The notes under the pieces were generated by a model. It did no database searches and was not told the DNA's origin. It saw only the letters and a list, made by a program, of their open reading frames with translations. Positions 1 through 6,683 of a DNA stretch of 32,880 bases are shown here, one piece after another. The DNA lies in the IMG/VR virus record IMGVR_UViG_3300033052_000128, positions 1 through 32,880 of that record; one strand, 5' to 3'. The position numbers and the translations under genes are program-made. The first letter of the stretch is position 1. Each line of letters starts with the position of its first letter. This stretch comes from a virus.

Positions 1-276
1 GTCGAGTCGCGCGATCTTTCGACGCCTTGGCCAGCGGCGACGGGCGGTCAATCGCCCGCGCCGGGACGGCCCGCGCGGCCGACGGCGAAACCGGCCGAGG
101 CGCCCGATGTCGATGGCGACGGCGCCGAAGCCCTGGGCCGCGAGGCGTACCGCGCCAACGAGCCCGTCATCCGCAATCCCTTCCCGTTCGGCGACGACCG
201 TCGTCCGCGCTGGGACCTGGGCTGGCGGCTGGAAAGCGGGTCTGACGGCATGGGTCCGGGAACGGGCCAAGCCTGA
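1..276 (+). CDS. C-terminal part of a small Rmf-like phage protein (5' truncated)
   Basis: The frame is open from base 1 to a TGA at 274-276, which lies 2 bases before the next ATG, so the gene enters from outside the window. The last 45 residues (EALGREAYRANEPVIRNPFPF, then DDRRPRWDLGWRLESG) have the spacing seen in ribosome-modulation-factor-like small phage proteins: a G-x-x-A helix, an N-P-F/Y-P turn, and an R-x-x-W-x-x-GW motif. The part before this is rich in Pro, Ala and Gly and looks disordered. The RMF family binds ribosomes in E. coli; for phage copies the role is not established and may instead be nucleic-acid binding. Its position just upstream of the replication genes suggests expression in the same early operon. 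The family call rests on a short motif and is tentative. Confidence 0.55.
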   Translation, partial: VESRDLSTPWPAATGGQSPAPGRPARPTAKPAEAPDVDGDGAEALGREAYRANEPVIRNPFPFGDDRRPRWDLGWRLESGSDGMGPGTGQA

Positions 277-278
277 TC

Positions 279-1238
279 ATGTCACGTCAATCAAAGAGAG
301 ACCTGAGCGAGTTCGGCGACCTGTTCATGCCGGACCAGGCGGATGAACCGATCCTGCCGCCGCCCGTGCGCGCCGCGCTGCTGGAATGGCTGACCGAGAT
401 CTGGGCGGACAAGGACCTGCTGGCCGTGGGCATCAAGCCCCGGCGCCGGGCCATGTTCGAAGGCCCGCCAGGAACCGGCAAGACGACCCTGGCGCACCAT
501 ATGGCGGCGCGCCTCGGTCTGCCCATGCTGGCGGTCCGGCCGGATCGGATGATCGGCAAATACATGGGCGAGACCAGCCAGACGATCGGGGCGCTGTTCG
601 AAGCGGCGCGTGCCCAGTTCGATGGGTCGCCCATCGTCCTGTTCATGGATGAGTTCGACACCCTGGCCAGCGACCGGCGCAAGGCGGGGCAGGCGGCCGA
701 CAACGACCGCAATGAGTACGTCGGCACCCTGTTGCAGCGTCTGGAACAGTACGAAGGCTTCCTGATCGCGGCGACGAACCACGCCGACTGGATCGACCAG
801 GCGATCTGGCGGCGGTTCGACATGCATATCACGGTCGATCTGCCGGGGCAGGAAGAGCGCGAGCGCATTCTGGCGCGCTATCTGTCGCCGTTCGGATTGC
901 CTCCCGTGGCGTTGACGCGACTGGGCGAGGCCTTCGCCTCGGCTTCGCCCGCGCTGATGAAAACCGTGTGCGAGAACATCAAGCGGCAGATCGTGCTTGG
1001 CCCCCGCCTGGGGTCGGACATGGGGCGCGAGGCGGTGTTCGCGCGCATCCTGACCAGCGTGCATCCCCACGCGGATCTCGGCACGCCGCGCCTGTGGTCG
1101 CTGGGGGCTAAGGACCCGGCGCTGTGCGTCATGCCGTGGCCCCTCCCGCAGGCGGCTGATCTTCCCGCCCTGGAAGCGTCGGAGGACGATGCGGGTGGTA
1201 ATGACGTCGTCGTTCCGTTCGGCGGACGTCGCCCATGA
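279..1238 (+). CDS. AAA+ ATPase of the phage replication operon
   Basis: This 319-residue protein has one AAA+ module. Walker A is GPPGTGKT (residues 62-69), Walker B is IVLFMDE (119-125), sensor 1 is the Asn of AATNH (about 167), and an Arg-finger-like WRRFD lies at 177-181. A small C-terminal helical domain follows to about residue 260. The layout is that of FtsH/spastin-like AAA ATPases rather than of a bare DnaC loader. It lies directly upstream of a primase and a helicase and overlaps the primase by 4 bases (ATGA at 1235-1238). That suggests a role in loading or remodelling the replication machinery, but the partner is not visible in the sequence. The start is the ATG 2 bases after the upstream stop, which points to translational coupling. 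The AAA+ call is sure; the role is inferred. Confidence 0.88.
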   Translation: MSRQSKRDLSEFGDLFMPDQADEPILPPPVRAALLEWLTEIWADKDLLAVGIKPRRRAMFEGPPGTGKTTLAHHMAARLGLPMLAVRPDRMIGKYMGETSQTIGALFEAARAQFDGSPIVLFMDEFDTLASDRRKAGQAADNDRNEYVGTLLQRLEQYEGFLIAATNHADWIDQAIWRRFDMHITVDLPGQEERERILARYLSPFGLPPVALTRLGEAFASASPALMKTVCENIKRQIVLGPRLGSDMGREAVFARILTSVHPHADLGTPRLWSLGAKDPALCVMPWPLPQAADLPALEASEDDAGGNDVVVPFGGRRP

Positions 1239-3106
1239 CCTTGCGCGGCCTGTCCCTAAGCGCCGCCGCCCTGGCCTATGCCAAGGCGAAGATCGCCGTC
1301 TTTCCGCTGCGGGCGAAGTCCAAGGCGCCTTATGGCCGCACCGTCGGCCTGCACATGGCCTCGGCCGATGTGGCGCTGACGGCGTCGCGCTGGACCGGGA
1401 CGGCGCAGCTGTCGCTGAAGCCGATCGAGGAACTGCGGGAGGCCGCGCGAAAGGCGGGCCGGAACCCGACCGACGCTGAACTGCTGCGGCCGGTGACGGC
1501 GGGCGCGCAGTCGAACGTCGCCATCGCCACCGGAGCCCCGGCGGGCTTTTGGGTGCTGGATCTGGACGGGCCGGAGGCCGTGGCGTGGCTGGCGGCGAAA
1601 GAGGCCGAACACGGACCGCTGCCGGTCACGCCGACGTCGCTGACGGCGCGCGGCGAGCATCGGTGCTTCGCCTGGTGCCCCAAGTCGTCGTCGGAACCGA
1701 TCATCCGCAATCGCTCACGTCTGGACAAGGCGCCGGTCGATGTGCGCGGACAGGACGGATACATCCTGGCGCCGCCCAGCATCCATCCCGGCGATGCAGA
1801 GAAGGGTGTGGCGCCCGGCTATGTCTATCGCTGGGCCGAAGGCCGGTCGCCCGATGATCTGCCGTTCGCCGTCGCGCCCGACTGGCTGATCCTGCTGGTC
1901 AAGCCCGCGCCAGCCGCACCCGTAAAGCCGATGACGCCGCGTGCGCCGGCGGCCGGTAGGGCGTCGCGGTTCGGGGAAATCATCCTGGACCGGGTCTGCG
2001 CCGCCATCGCCTCGGCGCGGGTCGGGACGCGGGACACAGTGCTGTTCCGCGAGTCGGTCGGGATCGGCGCCCTGGTGGCGGGCGGCGAGATCGAGGACGC
2101 CTATGGCCGCGCGGCGCTGGAGAACGCCGGGCGGGTGCATGTGCCGGACGCCATGACCGAGGCCCAGCTGGTGCGCCAGGTGGATCGGGCCATGGCCTGG
2201 GGCGCGCAATATCCGCGCAAGGCCGATCCGACGCGGCCGGCCGGCCCCCGCCGGGCCGAGATGCCGGTAAGGGCGCAGCATGCGGCCCAGCGCGCCCTGG
2301 ACCCCGCCGCATACTGGGCCGAGGCGGTATCAGCGGACACGGCCGTGGTGCGACGGTGGATGTCGGACCTGGCGCTGGACCCGGCCGCCGTGCCCGGCGC
2401 GCTGGGTCGGTTCCGTTTCCATCCGGACGCGCCGGATCGCGAAGGCGAACTGAAGCCCATGCTGCTGGCGCCCATGACGATAGACGGCCGGGGGCCGGTC
2501 GAGGCCCTGGCCATGTTCGATCTGACGGTCGGGGACACGCGGCCGGCGGGGTTCATGGGCAAGGTGCTGGCCGGACGGGCCGTGGCGCTGACCGCCCTGG
2601 ACGGGCGGGGGCCGTTGGTGGTGGCGCTGGACCTGGCGGACGCCTGGATCTTGGCCGGCCGGATGGCGAGGCAGGGGCCGGTTCGGGCCGTGGCCTGTCT
2701 GACCCTGTCGTCGTTCAGCGGTGGGGTGTTGCAGGACGCCTATCGCCGCGTCGATCCCGCCGCGCCGCGTGCGGACGAAAAGTCGCCGCCGTGGCGCATA
2801 CCGCCTGCCTTCCTGACGCCCGGCGAGACCGAGGTGGGTTTCGCGATCCGGCGCGACCTGATCACCGCGCCGCTGCGGTTCCGGGGCGTGGTCGGCGGGA
2901 CGGCCGAGACGCGGCTGAGGGGAGACCAGGCCGCCGCCTATTTCACGAGTCTGACCGTCCAGGCCTGGGAGCGGCTGGACCTGCCAGAGGGGGCGTCGCT
3001 GCGGCTTAGGCCGCTGACGGCGACCGAGGGTGTGAGCTTCCACGATCAACAGCAGAGGGCCGCCCGCAATCGCGTCGGCGCGGCCGACAATGGAGTGCGT
3101 TCGTGA
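1235..3106 (+). CDS. Bifunctional PrimPol-type primase/polymerase with Toprim-like C-terminal region
   Basis: This protein has 623 residues. Residues 10-200 match the archaeo-eukaryotic primase (PrimPol) fold used by many phages and plasmids. The catalytic DLD is at 109-111 after the strand FWVL, the GEH motif has His142, and VDVRGQDGYILAPPS at 168-182 supplies the third acidic residue and the conserved Gly-rich strand. A middle linker follows (about 225-260 and 330-360, Ala/Pro-rich). From about 380 to 500 a Toprim-like region is seen, with LVVALDLADAWILAG near 457-472; the usual acidic positions are only partly recognisable. It probably makes primers for phage DNA replication. The 4-base overlaps with the ATPase before it and the helicase after it mean the three are probably made together. 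The PrimPol call is strong, the Toprim call moderate. Confidence 0.85.
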   Translation: MTLRGLSLSAAALAYAKAKIAVFPLRAKSKAPYGRTVGLHMASADVALTASRWTGTAQLSLKPIEELREAARKAGRNPTDAELLRPVTAGAQSNVAIATGAPAGFWVLDLDGPEAVAWLAAKEAEHGPLPVTPTSLTARGEHRCFAWCPKSSSEPIIRNRSRLDKAPVDVRGQDGYILAPPSIHPGDAEKGVAPGYVYRWAEGRSPDDLPFAVAPDWLILLVKPAPAAPVKPMTPRAPAAGRASRFGEIILDRVCAAIASARVGTRDTVLFRESVGIGALVAGGEIEDAYGRAALENAGRVHVPDAMTEAQLVRQVDRAMAWGAQYPRKADPTRPAGPRRAEMPVRAQHAAQRALDPAAYWAEAVSADTAVVRRWMSDLALDPAAVPGALGRFRFHPDAPDREGELKPMLLAPMTIDGRGPVEALAMFDLTVGDTRPAGFMGKVLAGRAVALTALDGRGPLVVALDLADAWILAGRMARQGPVRAVACLTLSSFSGGVLQDAYRRVDPAAPRADEKSPPWRIPPAFLTPGETEVGFAIRRDLITAPLRFRGVVGGTAETRLRGDQAAAYFTSLTVQAWERLDLPEGASLRLRPLTATEGVSFHDQQQRAARNRVGAADNGVRS

Positions 3107-4782
3107 GTGGATTTGACGATGTCGGGGGACGTCCGGCGGCGGCGGCGCCCTCGACCGATGAAATGTCGCGGTTCGACCTGAACGACGACGGAAACGCCCT
3201 GAGGTTCATCCGCATGGCCGGGGGCATCATCCGGCCCGACGGCGAGATCGACCTGAGCGAGGCCACGGTGCTGTACCTGCGCAAGCGGGGCTGGATCGTT
3301 TTCAACGGCGTGTTCTGGGATCTGGAGACCGGCGAGGCGCGGGCCAAGCGTCACGCCATCAAGGTGGCGCGGTCGATGCATGCCCAGATGGAGATCCGGG
3401 CTGCCGAGATGGAGGCCAAGAACTATTCCTCCAAGTCGATCCAGAGCGTGCGGGATTTCGGCGTGTCGGCCGGGAACGCCAGCCGGATCGGCAATATGCT
3501 GAACCTGGCGGCGTCCTACATGGACGTCGATATGGACGCGTTCGACCCCGACCCGCTGGCGTTGAACGTCCAGAACGGGGTGATCCGGTTCCGCAACGGG
3601 CCGCATATCAACGCCAAGGGCGAAGAGGTGGACGGTCCGCATGTGGTCTGGACCGAGGGCCACCGCGCCGCCGACCGGATGACGCGCCTGTGCGAGGCCG
3701 CCTATCGTCCAGACGCCGCAAGGCCGCTGTTCGACGGGGTGCTGAAATACGCCATCCCGAAGGCCGAGAACCGCCACTGGATTCAGAAGGCGCACGGCTA
3801 CATGGCCACGGGGGAGACCGGCGAGCAGGTCTTCATCGTGTACCAGGGCAAGGGGGGCGACGGGAAATCGACCGTCGTGAACGCCACGGCCCATGCGCTG
3901 GGCACTTACGCGACGACCGTGGGGGTCGAGACCTTCCTGGACACCGGCGTGAAGCGCGGTTCGGAGGCGTCGCCCGATATCGCCGCCCTGGCCGGAGACA
4001 GCCGCATGCTGTGCGCCGGGGAGCCGCCGAGCGGGTCCAAGCTGGCCACCGGGGAGATCAAGAGGTTCACCGGCGGCGGCAAGATCAAGGCGCGCGAACT
4101 GCGCGAGTCGCTGTTCGAGTTCGAGCCGGTCGGCAAGGTGGTGATCGAGTGCAACCGCAAGCCGACCATCAACGACACTGACAACGGGATCTGGCGACGC
4201 CTGAAGATCATGCGGTGGCTGAAGGTCGTGCCCGAGGACCAGATCGACCACGATCTGCCGAAGAAGCTGAAGCGTGAGGCGGACGGCATCCTGAACTGGC
4301 TGATCGAGGGCGTCCTGCTGTGGATGGGCGAGGGGCTGAAGGACGTGCCCGATCTGAAGGAAGCCCTTGAGGACTATCGCAAGGGGGCCAATCCCTTCGT
4401 GCAGTGGTTCGAGGATCGGGTGATCCGGGAGGAGGGCGCTCGGATCGGGGCGACCGTGCTGTTCAAGGACTACCAGGCCTGGATGACCGAGAACGGTCAC
4501 GACAAGGCCATGAGCCAGAAGGCGTTCGGGGGCACGCTGAGCGACCTTCAGATCGGCCTTGGGTCGAAGGACGCCGAGGGCAAGATCACCCGCATGGGCG
4601 CGCGCCTGCGCACGCCGCAGGACGGCTTGGCGGGCGGGTCGGCCGAGGCGGCGACCGCGCGCGCGGCCGACTCCGGTTCCGGCCCCGGCGGGTACGAATC
4701 CGGAGGCGCCACCGGCGACCCGGACGACGGCGCATTCCTGCCTCCCGACACGGATTGGGAGGGCGACGATGACGGACGATGA
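3103..4782 (+). CDS. D5/P4-type SF3 replicative helicase
   Basis: This 559-residue protein belongs to the phage/plasmid primase-helicase C-terminal (P4 alpha/poxvirus D5) group. The D5_N-like helical region covers about 95-225. The SF3 ATPase follows: Walker A GKGGDGKS at about 249-256, a Walker B-like stretch in DSRMLCAGE, the SF3 motif C Asn in VVIECNRKP, and an Arg-rich GIWRRLKIMRW. The C-terminal 60 residues are low-complexity Gly/Asp/Ala and probably disordered. It should unwind phage DNA at the fork as a hexamer, using primers from the PrimPol encoded just upstream. The GTG start at 3103 overlaps the primase stop (GTGA). No primase active site is seen in this protein, consistent with the primase being a separate gene. 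Confidence 0.88.
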   Translation: MSGFDDVGGRPAAAAPSTDEMSRFDLNDDGNALRFIRMAGGIIRPDGEIDLSEATVLYLRKRGWIVFNGVFWDLETGEARAKRHAIKVARSMHAQMEIRAAEMEAKNYSSKSIQSVRDFGVSAGNASRIGNMLNLAASYMDVDMDAFDPDPLALNVQNGVIRFRNGPHINAKGEEVDGPHVVWTEGHRAADRMTRLCEAAYRPDAARPLFDGVLKYAIPKAENRHWIQKAHGYMATGETGEQVFIVYQGKGGDGKSTVVNATAHALGTYATTVGVETFLDTGVKRGSEASPDIAALAGDSRMLCAGEPPSGSKLATGEIKRFTGGGKIKARELRESLFEFEPVGKVVIECNRKPTINDTDNGIWRRLKIMRWLKVVPEDQIDHDLPKKLKREADGILNWLIEGVLLWMGEGLKDVPDLKEALEDYRKGANPFVQWFEDRVIREEGARIGATVLFKDYQAWMTENGHDKAMSQKAFGGTLSDLQIGLGSKDAEGKITRMGARLRTPQDGLAGGSAEAATARAADSGSGPGGYESGGATGDPDDGAFLPPDTDWEGDDDGR

Positions 4783-4994
4783 CGGACGAACGGACGATCA
4801 GGGGCCGGGTCTGGTCATCGCGCGACGCCTCGCCGGACCTTCGAACCTCTGTCCCTCCGTCGATCATCCGGCCCGCAAAGCCAGTCGTGGCGGCGCGAAC
4901 GGACGATGACGGACGATACGGACGATGCGGCGGGGTTGGGCTCCATAAGCCGGGTGTGCGGGTGAGGCGGCGTGAACGGGTGGGTGATCGTCCG
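4773..4994. repeat. Iteron-like cluster of CGGACGAT; candidate replication origin
   Basis: CGGACGAT occurs at 4773-4780, 4791-4798, 4900-4907, 4910-4917 and 4919-4926, with the near copy CGGACGAA at 4783-4790 and an inverted copy at 4987-4994. Spacing within the two groups is 8-10 bases, about one helical turn. The first group overlaps the end of the helicase gene; the rest lies in DNA without a convincing gene. Iterons next to replication genes are a known layout for phage and plasmid origins. That this one is an origin is inference. Confidence 0.5.
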
Positions 4995-5056
4995 TCTGCT
5001 GTGAGCGGGATTTGCGGGGTCGGTGTGGTGATCTCTTTGGGTTTGGATTTGGTAAA
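4783..5056. other. Intergenic region, candidate origin; no convincing gene
   Basis: This stretch separates the helicase gene from the next gene. It holds most of the CGGACGAT cluster. Then, at 5036-5053, come three TTTGGR hexamers in tandem (starts 5036, 5042, 5048), the most A/T-rich point nearby and possibly a strand-opening element. A 93-codon frame (4779-5060) spans it with ATGA overlaps at both ends. Its third-base G+C is only about two thirds, well below the neighbouring genes, and its product is Arg/Gly-rich without recognisable motifs, so I do not call it a gene. Confidence 0.4.
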
Positions 5057-5812
5057 ATGAGAAACAATCCAGAAAACTTCATCGAAAGAGAACAGGGCGA
5101 ACCACTCGCCCTGCACCTCTATCGGAACGCCGATGTGATCGGCTGCGACGTCAGCCAACGCCGCCGCCTGCGCCACGCCGCCGCCCTCTGCGTCCGGGGG
5201 CACCAGGCGCCACACAGCGCCACAGTCGAGGGTCGTCAGGATCGTATCGATGCGGGCCGCATCGCCGACGCCGTGAACCGCGAACTGCGGGCCGGGATGG
5301 ATGAGATCGTCGATCATGCCCATGCCATCGGCGAGGGCGTGGACACCTACAACGACGCCGGCGCGCTGCGGATGAGTTCACGCGATGGGCTGTGGGGTGC
5401 GCAGCAGGCCGAGGACATCGAAGACGACCAGGCCGCCACGGGTCTGGCCTATCGCCTGCTGTTCGAGATTGTCGGTGCATCTCAGCTGGGATCGCAGCTG
5501 GGACGGGTGAACGAGGCGTCGATCAAGGCGTCATCGTCGGATGGGGATGCGGCCCGTGGCCTGTTCCGCGCCTATGCCGGGGTGCGGTTGACCACGGCCG
5601 AGGCGCTGGTGCTGAAGGCGGACCCGACCCAGCGCGCGCTGCGGGTGCTGCGGGCTGTGGCTGGCGAGGGCCGGACGCTGCGGTCTCTTGGGGCAGGTAG
5701 CAACCCTCGCAAGGCCAACGCCACCGCCCTCGTGGTCGCGCTGGATGCAGCCCGGCCGGTGCTGATCGTCGAACGTAAGCCGCTCCCCCCTTGCGAATCG
5801 GGCACGACTTGA
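5057..5812 (+). CDS. Phage protein of unknown function
   Basis: This 251-residue protein is not recognised. The ATG at 5057 is chosen because coding-like codon choice begins there; an upstream GTG/ATG extension would run into the repeat region. No clear Shine-Dalgarno sequence precedes it. The N-terminal third is basic and His-rich. The middle (about residues 75-175) looks helical and acidic. The last 70 residues (TTAEALVLKADPTQRALRVL, then RAVAGEGRTLRSLG) could form a small helix-turn-helix-like bundle, but no canonical motif can be named. It sits between the replication block and the packaging genes and is followed by a terminator. A regulator of the late genes would fit this place, but nothing in the sequence proves that. 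Confidence 0.65.
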   Translation: MRNNPENFIEREQGEPLALHLYRNADVIGCDVSQRRRLRHAAALCVRGHQAPHSATVEGRQDRIDAGRIADAVNRELRAGMDEIVDHAHAIGEGVDTYNDAGALRMSSRDGLWGAQQAEDIEDDQAATGLAYRLLFEIVGASQLGSQLGRVNEASIKASSSDGDAARGLFRAYAGVRLTTAEALVLKADPTQRALRVLRAVAGEGRTLRSLGAGSNPRKANATALVVALDAARPVLIVERKPLPPCESGTT

Positions 5813-5846
5813 GGCACTAAACAGATGCGCTCAATGTTGCGCCTCC

Positions 5847-5879
5847 AACCCGCCAGCCCCTCCGGCTCGGCGGGTTTTT
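5847..5879 (+). terminator. Rho-independent terminator closing the replication operon
   Basis: AACCCGCC (5847-5854) pairs perfectly with GGCGGGTT (5869-5876) around a 14-base loop that can form an inner AGCC/GGCT stem. A run of five T (5875-5879) follows. It lies 34 bases after the stop of the preceding gene and 150 bases before the small terminase gene, so it separates the early from the late transcription unit. Confidence 0.85.
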
Positions 5880-6026
5880 CGTGCCCGATCAAGGGGTTAC
5901 GGCAGGGGGCGCGGGTCCTCCCTGGGGCCACCCGTATGCGGTGGGGCTGAGCGCAATCATTCGGCAGGCTGGGCCACTTTCGAAAGCCTAAAACTCAAGC
6001 CCACCCTAAAGGACGGAGGTTTAGCC
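5880..6026. other. Probable cos/packaging-start region
   Basis: No gene is seen in these 147 bases. In phages with Nu1/GpA-type terminase the cohesive-end site lies just upstream of the small terminase gene. The region holds a G-rich patch (about 5902-5916), a CCACC/GGTGG inverted repeat (5928-5944), and the palindrome TTTCGAAA (5978-5985). Any of these could be part of cosN or cosB, or an operator. I cannot place the nick site from sequence alone. GGACGGAGGT (6011-6020) is the ribosome-binding site of the terminase gene. Confidence 0.4.
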
Positions 6027-6683
6027 GTGACCGACGCTCAAGGGGCGGGCGCCGAAACCGTCTCCAAGGGCGAGTTTGCGGGCATCTGCGGAGTCTCGCC
6101 GGGGCGTGTGTCCCAGTGGATCTCGGAAGGGAAGCTGACCGAGGAGGCGTTGGACGGCCAAGGGCCGCGCGCCAAGATCAAGGTTCACATCGCCCAGGCG
6201 CAGCTGCGGTCGCGGATCGACGTCGGCCAGAGGTTCGGCAACGGACTGAAGACCCGGCTGCGAGCGCCGCTCGCGCGGCCTGCGAACGAACCCGCCGGGG
6301 CAACACAGGTGACGGTCACGCCGGTCGATACGGTCGAGGAACAGATCAAGCGCGAAAAGCTGCGCGAGATGGAGTTCAAGAACCGGGAAGCCCTGAAAAA
6401 GGAACTGGCCAGCCGGGGCGAATATGTCCGCACGATCGACGTCCGGGTCGGCTACGATCAGGTCGCCATGGGGATGGTCACCGTGTTCGAGGGCGCGCTG
6501 ACCGACTTCGCTCAAGCCATAGCGGCGCGGTTCGAGGTGCCGCAGCGTGACGTGCTGCACCTGCTGCGCGGTGAGTTCAGGAAGGTGAGGGCCAGCGCGG
6601 CCCAGGCGGCTCGCCGGGCTGGTTCGGAGCTTCCGGGTGCTATCGAGGACGAGGCCGCGCCGCCATCGGCCGAGGCGGCCTGA
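6027..6683 (+). CDS. Terminase small subunit (Nu1-like)
   Basis: This 218-residue protein starts at a GTG preceded by a strong Shine-Dalgarno sequence (GGAGG at 6015-6019). Residues about 12-45 (SKGEFAGICGVSPGRVSQWI, then SEGKLTEEAL) form the winged-helix-turn-helix typical of lambda Nu1-type subunits, which bind cosB. A helical region with many charged residues at about 105-140 (VEEQIKREKLREMEFKNREA) is the likely oligomerisation segment. The C-terminus probably contacts the large subunit. It overlaps the large terminase gene by 1 base. Longer than lambda Nu1 (181 residues), but same order and architecture. Confidence 0.82.
   Translation: MTDAQGAGAETVSKGEFAGICGVSPGRVSQWISEGKLTEEALDGQGPRAKIKVHIAQAQLRSRIDVGQRFGNGLKTRLRAPLARPANEPAGATQVTVTPVDTVEEQIKREKLREMEFKNREALKKELASRGEYVRTIDVRVGYDQVAMGMVTVFEGALTDFAQAIAARFEVPQRDVLHLLRGEFRKVRASAAQAARRAGSELPGAIEDEAAPPSAEAA

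Noticed and set aside
3046-4500. Long 484-codon minus strand frame opposite the helicase gene
   Set aside because: Shadow of high-G/C coding; product is His/Gln/Arg-rich low-order sequence, and the plus strand gene has clear SF3 motifs.
5011-5057. Possible sigma70 promoter before the 5057 gene (TTGCGG ... TAAAAT)
   Set aside because: Spacing between the boxes is about 35 bases, and closer pairs do not match; no promoter can be supported.
4779-5060. 93-codon + strand frame with ATGA overlaps to both neighbouring genes
   Set aside because: Third-base G+C is only about two thirds against far higher values in the neighbours, the product is Arg/Gly-rich without motifs, and the repeats explain much of its sequence. 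The overlaps could be chance; homologues would be needed.
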